Of a stretch of 64,000 nt of DNA, positions 41,969 to 50,941 are shown in pieces (within the stretch, counting starts at the first letter, position 1; each line of letters begins with the position of its first letter). Made by a program: the position numbers and the translations under genes. The notes below the pieces were generated by a model. The model had not been told where the DNA came from. It worked only from the letters and a program-made list of their open reading frames with translations, and did no database searches. This DNA comes from Bacillota bacterium (lineage in GTDB: Bacteria; Bacillota; Clostridia; Lachnospirales; Lachnospiraceae): contig JAEZZO010000048.1 of NCBI GenBank assembly GCA_023418475.1, positions 1-64,000 of the forward strand, read 5' to 3'.

Positions 41969-43339
41969 TTGGCCGAGAGGAATAAAGTTGTAAAATTTAA
42001 AAAACGTAAAAGCATAAATATTGGTATTGTTGTATTTTTAATACTATTTCTATATATTGCGATTAATGTTTATATGTATGCGACAAAGGTAAAACTTACA
42101 ATCTACGAAGTACAGGAAGGATCAACCGCAGTAGACAACCGTATAACCGGCTTAATCCTAAGACAGGAAAAGCTTTTTTATTCCGACAGAGCAGGCTTTG
42201 TTGCATATTATCAAAAGGATGGAGCCCGTGTTGCAAGGAATGCAGCAATCTATTCCATTAGCAGCAGTCCTCCGTATAATGCCCAAACCAGTAACAGTGA
42301 ACCAATTAAATTATCTGCAAGGAATAAAGATGAATTAAAACACGAAATTCAGACATTTTATAGCACTTTCTCAAATGACAAATTTGATTATGTATATAAT
42401 TTTAAGGATAGTATTGAGGGTACGATACAGGATATTGTTAATGGAACCATGGTAGAGGATGGACAACCATCCGGCGGTCTTGGAGGATCAGGAGCTTCAA
42501 GGAGTGAGCAAAGCGGTATTATTACCTATTCGATGGATCATTTTGAAACAGTTACCTCGGAGAATGTGACAAAGGATATGTTTCAGGAAGATAAGTACCA
42601 GAAGGAAAACTTAAGAACAGCTGATAAGGTTTCTAAGAAAACACCAATATATAAAATGATCTCTTCGAATGACTGGGAGATTGTATTGCCCCTAACCGTA
42701 GAACAGTATAAAAAATTAGAGGATAAAGAGCAGATTTCCTTTACTATTCTGGAAAATGATATGAGTATGTCCGCTAATCTTGACGTAATCAAAAAGGATT
42801 CTGATTATTATGCTGTTCTCACGATGAACAAAGACTTGCCGGACTATCTGTCAGATCGATACATAGATGTTAAACTTAATTTTGATTTTGTCAAAGGCTT
42901 GAAAATACCGCGTACCTCAATTGTAGAGAAAGATTTTTATGAAGTGCCTCTTACCTACTTTACACAAGGCGGCGATAGTACACAAACCGGTCTTGTGAAG
43001 GAAGAGTATAATAAAAAGGGTATAGCGGAATACCCTTTTGTAGCAACAAGAATATATTATCAGGATAAAACCAATGCTTATGTAGATGCGCAGCAGTTTG
43101 AAACAGGAACGAAGCTTAAACTGCCAAATGGAGATAAGCAGTATACTCTGGCAAAAACTATAAAACTAAAAGGCGTTTATAATGTAAATCAGGGATATGC
43201 GGTTTTTAGAAGAATTGAGATTCTATATCAAAATGATGATTATTGTATTATAAATAATAATACATCTTACGGATTATCGGCCTATGACCATATCGCTTTG
43301 AATGGAAAAGCAGTAGTAGATCAGGCAATTATATATTAG
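41969..43339 (+). CDS. HlyD-like membrane-anchored protein of the sepF cluster
   Basis: A 456-aa protein with a basic N-terminus (VKFKKRKSINIG), one membrane helix at about residues 17-37 and a long extracytoplasmic part. YEVQEGSTAVDNRITGLILR and FVAYYQKDGARVARNAAIY resemble the lipoyl/barrel-sandwich part of HlyD-type adaptors. The TTG start is well supported by AAAGGAGG. It is the first gene of the yggS-sepF-ylmH division cluster in this lineage, so a role in division or envelope assembly rather than toxin export is plausible. Function not established. Confidence 0.75.
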   Translation: MAERNKVVKFKKRKSINIGIVVFLILFLYIAINVYMYATKVKLTIYEVQEGSTAVDNRITGLILRQEKLFYSDRAGFVAYYQKDGARVARNAAIYSISSSPPYNAQTSNSEPIKLSARNKDELKHEIQTFYSTFSNDKFDYVYNFKDSIEGTIQDIVNGTMVEDGQPSGGLGGSGASRSEQSGIITYSMDHFETVTSENVTKDMFQEDKYQKENLRTADKVSKKTPIYKMISSNDWEIVLPLTVEQYKKLEDKEQISFTILENDMSMSANLDVIKKDSDYYAVLTMNKDLPDYLSDRYIDVKLNFDFVKGLKIPRTSIVEKDFYEVPLTYFTQGGDSTQTGLVKEEYNKKGIAEYPFVATRIYYQDKTNAYVDAQQFETGTKLKLPNGDKQYTLAKTIKLKGVYNVNQGYAVFRRIEILYQNDDYCIINNNTSYGLSAYDHIALNGKAVVDQAIIY

Positions 43340-43413
43340 GAAGATAATCAGAAAATGAGAGTAAAAACAAGATATTTTTTCGCATAGCTGCAAAGATATA
43401 GGAGGTTGTTATT

Positions 43414-44151
43414 ATGATGAAAGAAAATATAAATGAAATAGAGCATAGAATCCAGGCTGCTTGTGACAGAGCAGGAAGAAAGCGATCGGAAGTCACCTTA
43501 ATAGCTGTCAGTAAAACGAAGCCGAATGAGATGCTGGAGGAAGCTTTTGCGTATGGAATGCGTCATTTTGGTGAAAACAAAGTTCAGGAGCTGGCCCAAA
43601 AATACGAAGATCTGAATGATAAATTTAGTGAAAGGGTAGTTTGGCATCTGATTGGACATCTTCAGAGAAATAAAGTAAAATATGTGATAGATAAGGCGGC
43701 ATTAATACATTCGGTTGATTCACTCCGGCTTGCTCTGCAGATTGAGGAAGAGGCAGGAAAAAAGAACTTAATCTGTGATATTTTATTGGAAATCAACATA
43801 GCCGAAGAAGAAACAAAATTTGGTGTAACTGCGAAGGAAGCAAAACAGCTTTTTTATGAGATTAGCAAGCTCCCTCATATTCGAATCAGAGGGCTTATGA
43901 CAATTGCTCCTAATGTTGAGGAACCCGAGAAAAATAGGGAGTATTTCAAAAAATTGCGAGATTTATATGTTGACATAAAATCAAAAAACACAGATAATGA
44001 TGGTAATGAAATTATAATTGACACCGAGAACTTTAATATTTTATCCATGGGTATGACTGGTGATTTTGAAGTAGCAATTGAAGAGGGCGCCACAATGGTT
44101 CGCGTTGGGACAGGCATCTTCGGTGAACGTGATTATACTAAGACTGTTTAA
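43414..44151 (+). CDS. yggS: YggS/YlmE family PLP homeostasis protein (PLPBP)
   Basis: A 245-aa alanine-racemase-fold protein that binds pyridoxal phosphate and buffers its level. The PLP lysine is in TLIAVSKTKPNEM (near residue 36); FGENKVQEL, WHLIGHLQRNKVK, RGLMTIAP, LSMGMTGDFEVAI and VRVGTGIFG are all family landmarks. AGGAGG lies before the paired ATG codons. It sits upstream of sepF, the standard yggS-sepF-ylmH order of Gram-positive bacteria. Confidence 0.95.
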   Translation: MMKENINEIEHRIQAACDRAGRKRSEVTLIAVSKTKPNEMLEEAFAYGMRHFGENKVQELAQKYEDLNDKFSERVVWHLIGHLQRNKVKYVIDKAALIHSVDSLRLALQIEEEAGKKNLICDILLEINIAEEETKFGVTAKEAKQLFYEISKLPHIRIRGLMTIAPNVEEPEKNREYFKKLRDLYVDIKSKNTDNDGNEIIIDTENFNILSMGMTGDFEVAIEEGATMVRVGTGIFGERDYTKTV

Positions 44152-44175
44152 AAAATATAGATAGGAGAATAGAAA

Positions 44176-44754
44176 ATGTCTAATATTTTTAAGAATTTTT
44201 TAAATTCTATGAAGCTTACCGAAGATGAAGACGATGAATATGAAGATTACTTAAATGATGAGGCTGAAAAAGAAGAGAAGAAAGCCAGACGTTTCGAGAA
44301 AAAAGAAGCAAAATACACCCGATTTGAAGAAGCTCCCAAGAATCAGACCTTTACCGCTTCTCAACCGATTTCATCAACAAATGAAATCAAGAGAGAAAGA
44401 GTTACGAGAATGGAAAGAAGTACTAGCGGAAAGGTTGTTCCAATCCGAACTACAGCAAAGGGGATGGAGGTTAGTATTATGAAACCTACTTCTTTTGAAG
44501 ATTCCCAGGAAATATGTGATATGCTTCTAACAGGCAGAGCTATTGTAATTAATCTGGAAGGTTTTGATGATAAGCTGGCTCAAAGAACAATGGATTTTAT
44601 CTCAGGATCTGTTTATGCGATTAATGGTAAACTGCACCGCATATCCAGCTGTATTTTTATTGTTTCTCCTGATTCAGTCGATATTTCAGGCGATTACCTG
44701 GATTTAATACAAGAAAGCGGTTTTGAACCTCCTACATTTCACTCGAAATTTTAG
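44176..44754 (+). CDS. sepF: Cell division protein SepF
   Basis: A 192-aa protein. The N-terminal amphipathic membrane-binding helix (MSNIFKNFLNSMKL) is followed by a charged, flexible linker (about 15-95) and the C-terminal SepF domain with MKPTSFEDSQEICDMLLTGR, VINLEGFDD and RTMDFISGSVYAINGKL. SepF assembles rings that align FtsZ at the septum and anchors it to the membrane. It is 24 bp downstream of yggS. The linker is long and rich in Glu, Lys and Arg, as commonly seen. Confidence 0.95.
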   Translation: MSNIFKNFLNSMKLTEDEDDEYEDYLNDEAEKEEKKARRFEKKEAKYTRFEEAPKNQTFTASQPISSTNEIKRERVTRMERSTSGKVVPIRTTAKGMEVSIMKPTSFEDSQEICDMLLTGRAIVINLEGFDDKLAQRTMDFISGSVYAINGKLHRISSCIFIVSPDSVDISGDYLDLIQESGFEPPTFHSKF

Positions 44755-44895
44755 ATAGATTAAAAATCACCTTTCTTTATTTCTGATAAAATCCTTGACG
44801 GAGTACAAAAGTGTGCCACGAACACTCTCATAGATCATAAAGCTATAATGCACTACTTTTGTTCCGCGCGCGTAGCCGCGCAATTCCCGAAGGGT

Positions 44896-44932
44896 TTTTC
44901 TTACATAGGACGAATATTACTATGTAAGAAAA
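44896..44932 (+). promoter_or_regulatory. Strong hairpin in the ylmH leader
   Basis: TTTTCTTACATAG (44896-44908) pairs perfectly over 13 bp with CTATGTAAGAAAA (44920-44932). Just upstream, 44865-44880 is an unusual GC-rich patch (CGCGCGCGTAGCCGCGC), itself able to fold. The hairpin ends 41 nt before the ylmH ATG at 44974. It may be an RNA element regulating ylmH or a remnant of a dispersed repeat. Confidence 0.55.
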
Positions 44933-44973
44933 CAATAAATAATAGAAAAATCAAGAATACAGGAGTAGTATTG

Positions 44974-45747
44974 ATGATAAACCAAGAGAAAGAAGAACAG
45001 TTACTGCGAAGACGTCTGCTGGATTTAGCTAATACAGCCTACTCCAGAGGAATTATTCTGTTTTCTGATTTTCTGAATATGAATGAGCAAAATATATGTT
45101 ATAGCCTAAAAAATGAATTACCGATGATAAAGTATTTTGCCTACGGAGGTTTTTTGGATGCCGAAAGGAAAGTACTTTGTTTTTGTGGAGATGAATTGTT
45201 AAAGGAACCGGCAGACATTACTTATCCAATTTGTTGTATCAAGGTTGTACCGGTGAATGAAAAATTCAGTGACAAATTGAACCACAGGGATTTTCTGGGC
45301 GCTGTATTGAATCTTGGATTAGATCGTGGTAAGATTGGTGATATTCTGGTTGATGAGAAGGAAGGATATCTGTTTGTAAATTCTCAAGTAAGTGATTTTA
45401 TAAGCAGTGAATTGATTAAGGTAAAACATACTATGGTTAAGTGTATGTTAATTGATCGGAAGGATTTTATTTATCAGCCGAATTTTAGGGAGATTACCGG
45501 AACAGTATCTTCCACTCGACTGGACAGTATACTTTCAGTTGCATTTCACAGCTCCAGAAGCAGCTTGACCGGTCTGATTGAAGGCGGGAAGGTAGCTGTG
45601 GGAGGGAAGATAGTGATATCCAATAGTTATCAGCTGAAAGACAATGATATTGTATCTGTCCGTGGAATGGGAAAATTTATTTATTCGGGAACCTCGTATC
45701 AGACAAAAAAGGGCCGCTACAGCGTGAAAATATTACTATATGTGTAA
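44974..45747 (+). CDS. ylmH: YlmH-type S4-domain RNA-binding protein
   Basis: A 257-aa protein with the YlmH layout: an N-terminal domain of about 170 residues (RRLLDLANTAYSRG, LNHRDFLGAVLNLGLDRGKI GDILV) and a C-terminal S4 RNA-binding domain (STRLDSILSVAFHSSRSSL, IEGGKVAVGGKI, LKDNDIVSVRG). Related RqcP/YlmH proteins act with the ribosome quality-control system on stalled 50S subunits. The ATG at 44974 after AGGAG is preferred; the frame extends upstream to 44848 through the structured leader, which is unlikely to be coding. Confidence 0.9.
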   Translation: MINQEKEEQLLRRRLLDLANTAYSRGIILFSDFLNMNEQNICYSLKNELPMIKYFAYGGFLDAERKVLCFCGDELLKEPADITYPICCIKVVPVNEKFSDKLNHRDFLGAVLNLGLDRGKIGDILVDEKEGYLFVNSQVSDFISSELIKVKHTMVKCMLIDRKDFIYQPNFREITGTVSSTRLDSILSVAFHSSRSSLTGLIEGGKVAVGGKIVISNSYQLKDNDIVSVRGMGKFIYSGTSYQTKKGRYSVKILLYV

Positions 45748-45838
45748 TTGACCGGTAAAAAGCCAGATATAAGAAATGAGCTAATAGGAATTCTTAAAAT
45801 CCTTTAGAATGCGAGTCATAAATGGATCACTATAGGAG

Positions 45839-45856
45839 AGCTTTTATATAAAAGCT
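45839..45856. promoter_or_regulatory. 18-bp perfect palindrome upstream of aroB
   Basis: AGCTTTTATATAAAAGCT at 45839-45856, about 90 bp before the aroB start. Possible operator or small hairpin. Confidence 0.35.
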
Positions 45857-45891
45857 AAATGACCAAATTTACAATGAAAGATAAATAGATT

Positions 45892-45943
45892 AGGAGGATA
45901 GCATAACCTCATCTAGAATACTTGATACGGTTATGCATTTTTT
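45892..45943 (+). promoter_or_regulatory. aroB leader: Shine-Dalgarno separated from ATG by a hairpin
   Basis: AGGAGG at 45892-45897 is the only good ribosome site, yet the ATG lies at 45944. In between, GCATAACC (45901-45908) pairs with GGTTATGC (45929-45936) and is followed by ATTTTTT. With the hairpin folded, the linear spacing from AGGAGG to ATG is about 10 nt. The same hairpin plus T-run also looks like a small intrinsic terminator. Confidence 0.75.
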
Positions 45944-47038
45944 ATGAAAAATTGCCTGACAGTTAATTATGAGAATAAACCTGCATATAATATTGTATTT
46001 GAACCGGATTACAATAAACTGCCGGAATTACTTTGTACTTTGGAAGCAAAAAGCCGGAAAATAATGATTGTTACAGAATGTAATGTCGGAAAGTATTATC
46101 TTGATGAGGTTAAAGCAGTGCTTTCATCCGTAACAGATGCTGTTTATGATTTTGTTTTTCCGGCTGGTGAAGCAAGTAAAAATCTTGATACCGTCAGTCT
46201 GTGTTATGAAAAGCTCATTAAAGAAGGCTTTGATCGGAATGATTTCCTGCTAGCATTAGGTGGAGGTGTTGTCGGTGATTTAACAGGTTTTATCGCGGCA
46301 ACTTATCTTCGCGGTATCCGTTTTATTCAACTGCCGACATCTTTGCTTTCAATGGTGGATTCCAGTATTGGTGGAAAAACTGGTGTCGATTTTAAAGCCT
46401 ATAAGAATATGGTCGGGGCTTTTTATCAGCCTAAACTGGTTTATATGAATTTAACAACATTGAATACTCTGCAGGAAAGAGAATACTTATCCGGTATGGG
46501 AGAGATTATCAAGCATGGTTTAATTAAAGATGCATCTTATTACTTCTGGTTAAAAGATAATTCAGAGAAGATCTTACAAAAAGATTATGAAGTAATAAAG
46601 GAAATGATTTATCAAAGCTGCCTGATAAAAAAAGAAGTTGTAGAAAGAGATCCGAAAGAAAAAGGAGAGAGAGCACTGCTGAACTTTGGACATACCATCG
46701 GGCATTCATTGGAAAAATTAATGAATTTTTCAATGCTGCACGGAGAATGTGTTTCAGTCGGAATAGCTGCAGCGTCCTATTTGTCAATGAAACGTGGATT
46801 TATAAAGATTTCAGAGTGGGAAGATATTTTATCGACACTTGAGCTCTTTCGACTACCGGTGTTTGTATTGAATCTAAATAAGGAAGAAGTTTATGAGGTT
46901 ACGAAACTGGATAAAAAGATGGATTCAGCTAAGATTAGATTTATTCTTCTGAACACTATAGGTAATGCAGTAATTGATCCTACAGTATCAAAAGAGGAGA
47001 TGTCGAATGCAATTCATTCGGTGGTAAGAGAAATGTAG
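45944..47038 (+). CDS. aroB: 3-dehydroquinate synthase
   Basis: The 364-aa enzyme converts DAHP to 3-dehydroquinate, the second step of the shikimate pathway. Visible are the NAD-binding LALGGGVVGDLTGFIAATY, LLSMVDSSIGGKTGVDF, the metal-binding Glu in GMGEIIKHGLI, and histidines in LLNFGHTIGHSLEK and MLHGECVS. The ATG at 45944 gives the family N-terminus; a stop in frame at 45923 rules out a much earlier start. No ribosome site is adjacent (see the hairpin leader). It stands alone here, not in an aro operon. Confidence 0.95.
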   Translation: MKNCLTVNYENKPAYNIVFEPDYNKLPELLCTLEAKSRKIMIVTECNVGKYYLDEVKAVLSSVTDAVYDFVFPAGEASKNLDTVSLCYEKLIKEGFDRNDFLLALGGGVVGDLTGFIAATYLRGIRFIQLPTSLLSMVDSSIGGKTGVDFKAYKNMVGAFYQPKLVYMNLTTLNTLQEREYLSGMGEIIKHGLIKDASYYFWLKDNSEKILQKDYEVIKEMIYQSCLIKKEVVERDPKEKGERALLNFGHTIGHSLEKLMNFSMLHGECVSVGIAAASYLSMKRGFIKISEWEDILSTLELFRLPVFVLNLNKEEVYEVTKLDKKMDSAKIRFILLNTIGNAVIDPTVSKEEMSNAIHSVVREM

Positions 47039-47140
47039 CAGGTAGAAATAGCAGAATATTTATTTTTGACAGGATAAATGTTTTGACGAATATAACAGCT
47101 CAGATAAATTTATCATACGGAAGAATATAATGGAGGGTTT

Positions 47141-47740
47141 ATGAAAGAACGAATAAAGCACTTAATACTATTAATTTTACTGGTTGGGATTGATCAGGGA
47201 ATAAAATACTGGGTTAAAATTGCATTAATGAATAAGGAGCCTTTCATAATTATTCCTAAGGTTTTAAATTTACAATATTGTGAAAACAGTGGAGCTGTTT
47301 GGGGAATTATGAGCGGGAGAGTTGACTTTCTAAAAATTTTTACACTGATCATTTTGATTGCAATCATTTATTTTTATTTTAAAATTCCTTCCGGGAAAAA
47401 ATATAACATACTAAAAATCCTAGCTGTTTTTATTGTTGCCGGAGCTATCGGCAACTTGATTGACCGATTCTTACTAGGGTATGTAGTTGATTTTATTTAC
47501 TTTGAGATAATTAATTTCCCGCTATTTAATTTTGCCGATTGCTGTCTGACAGTATCCTCAATCTTGCTGTTTGTGCTTGCTTTATTTTATTATAAAGATG
47601 AAGATTTTGCTTTCCTGGGAAGTGCTTTTCATAAAAAAGAAGCAGGAAGTATTTCGAAAACAGATATTGTGAGCGGCAATTCTTCTGAAGATACAGCGAA
47701 AGCAGATAATAAAAATGAAACAGATAAAGCAGATGAGTAG
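47141..47740 (+). CDS. lspA: Lipoprotein signal peptidase (signal peptidase II)
   Basis: A 199-aa membrane aspartyl protease that cleaves prolipoproteins. Four membrane helices and the family motifs are present: GIDQGIKYWVK, CENSGAVWGI, AGAIGNLIDRFLLGYVVDFI with the first catalytic Asp, and FNFADCCL with the second. After residue about 160 there is a charged, low-complexity tail (SISKTDIVSGNSSED) of about 40 residues not required in most LspA proteins. TGGAGG precedes the ATG. The end of the gene overlaps the rluD frame. Confidence 0.94.
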   Translation: MKERIKHLILLILLVGIDQGIKYWVKIALMNKEPFIIIPKVLNLQYCENSGAVWGIMSGRVDFLKIFTLIILIAIIYFYFKIPSGKKYNILKILAVFIVAGAIGNLIDRFLLGYVVDFIYFEIINFPLFNFADCCLTVSSILLFVLALFYYKDEDFAFLGSAFHKKEAGSISKTDIVSGNSSEDTAKADNKNETDKADE

Positions 47741-48770
47741 TAGAATGACAGAAATGGAAAAAGATAAATTTAAAGAGAATGACCCTGAGATGGATTTTAC
47801 GGAACTTGATTTTGAAGATTTTCAGATGAAGGAAACAAGAATTAATGGGACAGCGAATACAATAGAATTTATTGTTAATGAGCAGCAGAACGGGATTCGT
47901 ATTGATAAGTATCTTTCACAGATTCAAACAGATTTTACAAGAAATTATATCCAAAAGCTTATAGATGAGAATAAGATTTTCATGGAGCATAAGACGGTAA
48001 AGTCGAATACTAAGGTTAAAACGGGTTCGCTAATTACAATTAGCCTGCCAGAATTAAAGGAAACCCAGATTATTGCAGAAGATATACCGCTTGATATCAT
48101 ATATGAAGACAAGGATATCATTGTGATTAACAAACAAAAGGGACTGGTGGTACATCCGGCCGCCGGCCATTCAACCGGTACATTAGTGAATGCTTTGCTA
48201 TATCATTGTAAAGAAGAACTGTCCGGTATTAATGGTGTATTAAGACCGGGCATTGTACATCGAATTGATCGTGATACCACAGGTGTTATTGTTGCCTGCA
48301 AAAATGATAAAGCACATCAATTGATTGCGGAACAACTGAAGATACACTCTATAACAAGAAAATATCAGGCTATCGTTTATCACACTTTTAAGGTTGACAG
48401 CGGACGGGTTGAAGCTCCGATCGGAAGAGATCCAAAAGATCGAAAAAAGATGGCAGTAAATCATAAGAATGGTAAGTATGCAGCCACGAATTATCAATTA
48501 GTTGAAAATTTAGGCAATCAATATGCTTTCATAGAGTGTTCTCTCGAAACAGGCAGAACACATCAGATCCGGGTTCATATGGCAAGTATCCATCATCCTT
48601 TGATTGGAGATACGGTATACGGACCGGGTAAAGATCCTTTTCATTTGGACGGACAGGCCCTGCATGCAGGGGTTTTGGGGTTTATCCATCCAACAACAAA
48701 AGAATATGTTGAATTTCAGGCACCACTTCCGGACTATTTTACCAGTATGTTGGGAAAATTAAGATCATAA
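47715..48770 (+). CDS. rluD: RluD-family 23S rRNA pseudouridine synthase
   Basis: A protein of up to 351 aa with an N-terminal S4 domain (IRIDKYLSQIQTDFTRNYIQ) and an RluA-type catalytic domain containing VVHPAAGHSTGTLVNALLY and HRIDRDTTGVIVACKN, where the Asp of RIDRDT is catalytic. The family modifies uridines in 23S rRNA helix 69. The start is uncertain: ATG codons at 47715, 47733, 47745 and 47754 all lack a strong ribosome site, which suggests coupling to lspA. The acidic residues 10-45 precede the S4 domain and may partly be untranslated. Confidence 0.9.
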   Translation: MKQIKQMSSRMTEMEKDKFKENDPEMDFTELDFEDFQMKETRINGTANTIEFIVNEQQNGIRIDKYLSQIQTDFTRNYIQKLIDENKIFMEHKTVKSNTKVKTGSLITISLPELKETQIIAEDIPLDIIYEDKDIIVINKQKGLVVHPAAGHSTGTLVNALLYHCKEELSGINGVLRPGIVHRIDRDTTGVIVACKNDKAHQLIAEQLKIHSITRKYQAIVYHTFKVDSGRVEAPIGRDPKDRKKMAVNHKNGKYAATNYQLVENLGNQYAFIECSLETGRTHQIRVHMASIHHPLIGDTVYGPGKDPFHLDGQALHAGVLGFIHPTTKEYVEFQAPLPDYFTSMLGKLRS

Positions 48771-48783
48771 GGGGTAACTTGCG

Positions 48784-50076
48784 TTGAAAAGAAAAGCGAT
48801 TGAGGAATTAATCAAATGGAAGAAACAAAATAATCCAACTCCGGTCTTGCTGACAGGAGCAAAAGGCGTCGGTAAAACATATCTTGCATATGATTTTGCC
48901 AAGGCCTTTTTTGAACGTATTTTTTATGTTAATTTTGAACGGGAACCTGAAAGGATGAAAGGTTTTCTTTCCTGCATAGCAGATAAAAAAATACAAAAAT
49001 TTCAGGATTTTTTTCATATTATTCCGGAGGAAGAAAAACAAGCCCGAATACTTATCATGGATGAAATCAGTTATTGTGATGATCTAAGAAAATATGGACT
49101 ACCTAAGATATTATCAGAAATTTTTGATTTCATCATAATGATTTCGAGTTGTCCATTATCAAAAGACATTACAAAATGTATGACAAAATTGCCAATCTAT
49201 CCAATGGAATTTGATGAATTTTTAAGAGCTATCGGAAATGAGTGGTATATAGATCTAATCGGGCTGCATTACATTTCAAACAAAAAAATACCGGACATCG
49301 TACATAAAGAGCTGTTGGAACTGCATCAGCTTTATCTTCAGATCGGAGGAATGCCGGGAGTGTTGAACGAATATATTAATCTTTCCTCTGTCATTAATCT
49401 ATCGGAGCAACATAGTTTTTTAATTGGCACCTATCATGATTATATCATGAGGGATTATTCCGACAGCGATGCGCTGAAAATGAAACAGGTATTTGACAGC
49501 TTGAGTTGTCAGCTTACGAAGGATAATAAAAAATTTAAATATAATCTCATTAGAAAAGGCACAACGCATTTGATGTATAAGGATGCTATTCAAAAATTAT
49601 GTGATATTCACTATGTAATAAAATGCAAGCGAATTACAACAGAACAGTTGAATAAGCCTGGTGATTTTTTTGATCTGAGAAATGATTTTACCGATGATAC
49701 GAATATTAATTTTAAATTATATTTTCCGGATACGGGGTTTTTATATACAAAGATAACCGAAACGATAGGTATACCTGAGAAAAATAACTTCAAAATTTCT
49801 TTACTGGAGAATTACCTAGCACAGTCGCTGCAGGCAAAACAGTATCCTTTTGCTTTTTGGGAATCTGATTCAATGGCTAAAATTGACTTTGTAATTTATA
49901 AGGATAAGGAATTATTACCGATCGAGATTTTTAAGGATAATACTACCAGATCGAAAAGTATAAATATTTTAAAGCAGCAATGTGACTTTCCATATGCAAT
50001 AAAAGTATCTTCCAGAAATTTTGAGGTTGGCAATCATATAAAGTATGTTCCATATTATGCTGTCTTTTGTATATAA
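48784..50076 (+). CDS. AAA ATPase with DUF4143-type C-terminal domain
   Basis: A 430-aa protein starting at TTG after AAGGGG. The N-terminal ATPase domain has Walker A LLTGAKGVGKTYLAY and Walker B RILIMDEISYCD. The C-terminal half shows FRKGTTHLMYK-like and KLYFPDTGFLYTK segments and ends in the PD-(D/E)xK-like stretch FWESDSMAKIDFVIYKDKE followed by LLPIEIF, typical of the DUF4143 superfamily. Such ATPases are widespread, often mobile, and their function is unknown. It is 13 bp from rluD and probably reads from the same transcript. Confidence 0.85.
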   Translation: MKRKAIEELIKWKKQNNPTPVLLTGAKGVGKTYLAYDFAKAFFERIFYVNFEREPERMKGFLSCIADKKIQKFQDFFHIIPEEEKQARILIMDEISYCDDLRKYGLPKILSEIFDFIIMISSCPLSKDITKCMTKLPIYPMEFDEFLRAIGNEWYIDLIGLHYISNKKIPDIVHKELLELHQLYLQIGGMPGVLNEYINLSSVINLSEQHSFLIGTYHDYIMRDYSDSDALKMKQVFDSLSCQLTKDNKKFKYNLIRKGTTHLMYKDAIQKLCDIHYVIKCKRITTEQLNKPGDFFDLRNDFTDDTNINFKLYFPDTGFLYTKITETIGIPEKNNFKISLLENYLAQSLQAKQYPFAFWESDSMAKIDFVIYKDKELLPIEIFKDNTTRSKSINILKQQCDFPYAIKVSSRNFEVGNHIKYVPYYAVFCI

Positions 50077-50121
50077 GGCCATTCCTATGCCAAGATTATT
50101 AGATAATCGAAGTGATTAATA

Positions 50122-50150
50122 TTGACAAAAACTTTCTATTGTTATAGTAT
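50122..50150 (+). promoter_or_regulatory. Promoter and possible operator of the BlaI-like gene
   Basis: TTGACA (50122-50127), 17-bp spacer, TAGTAT (50145-50150). Just downstream, TCTAC-TATC-GTAGA (50168-50181) is a 14-bp interrupted palindrome placed where a repressor would block transcription, so autoregulation by the BlaI-like protein is likely. The transcript would have a leader of over 240 nt. Confidence 0.55.
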
Positions 50151-50403
50151 ATTTAGTACAATGACAGTCTACTATCGTAGATTTATACAAAGGTAAGTAC
50201 AGATAGTTACTCTACACCGGTAGCCTCATGAATTTATGTGGCATTTAATGACATGTATCTGACATACATGTTTTTACATATATTATTATCTTGATCAATT
50301 TTATAGAACAATAGAATAATCAGATCTGATTATTTGGACTCGAATATAAGGATGTAAAATTGAACTACAAGAGTAGAATATGCAAAAAGGGGTGTAGAGG
50401 AAC

Positions 50404-50781
50404 ATGTCGTCGTCATTACCTGATATAAGGCTTCATGAAGGTGAACTTAATATTATGGAATTATTATGGTCCAACAAAGTTCTGGCTGCTAAGGACATAT
50501 CAAAAATTATTAAAGAATATATCGGTTGGGAGAAAAATACTACTTATACTGTTATCAAGCGTTTGATTGAAAAAGGAGCTGTAAAACGAGAGGATCCTGG
50601 TTTCCTTTGTAGAGCCGCTATATCAAAACGCAGTGTACAGGCAATCGAAACTAAGGTTTTATTGAATAAATTATATAACGGATCATTAAGTAACTTTTTA
50701 TCAGAATATTTGAAAAACCAGCAGTTAACAAAAGCTGAAGTTTTAGAACTGCAAAGAATTGTCGGAGAACAAAGATATTAA
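50404..50781 (+). CDS. BlaI/MecI/CopY family transcriptional repressor
   Basis: A 125-aa winged-helix protein: LHEGELNIMELLWSNKVLAA, DISKIIKEYIGWEKNTTYTV and IKRLIEKGAVKREDPGFLC are the recognition helix and wing of the BlaI family, followed by a C-terminal dimerisation helix (LSEYLKNQQLTKAEVLELQR). In classic systems a BlaR1/MecR1 metalloprotease next door cleaves the repressor. None is present here; the next gene is a chemoreceptor. GGGGTGTAGAGG precedes the ATG. Confidence 0.9.
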   Translation: MSSSLPDIRLHEGELNIMELLWSNKVLAAKDISKIIKEYIGWEKNTTYTVIKRLIEKGAVKREDPGFLCRAAISKRSVQAIETKVLLNKLYNGSLSNFLSEYLKNQQLTKAEVLELQRIVGEQRY

Positions 50782-50812
50782 TATCCTTATTATGGATTAG
50801 AGATTGATGATA

Positions 50813-50848
50813 AAACAGAGATTAGAAAATGATCTCTGTTTTTTTGTG
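50813..50848 (+). terminator. Intrinsic terminator after the BlaI-like gene
   Basis: AAACAGAGAT (50813-50822) pairs with ATCTCTGTTT (50832-50841), followed by TTTTT. Confidence 0.9.
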
Positions 50849-50941
50849 TTATGGGGCAAAAAGAAATATTTTCATATTTTTTAAGTAAATGTGTCGAATA
50901 ATATATGTTTTTGCCAGCAAAAATTTATGCATTAAAATACT

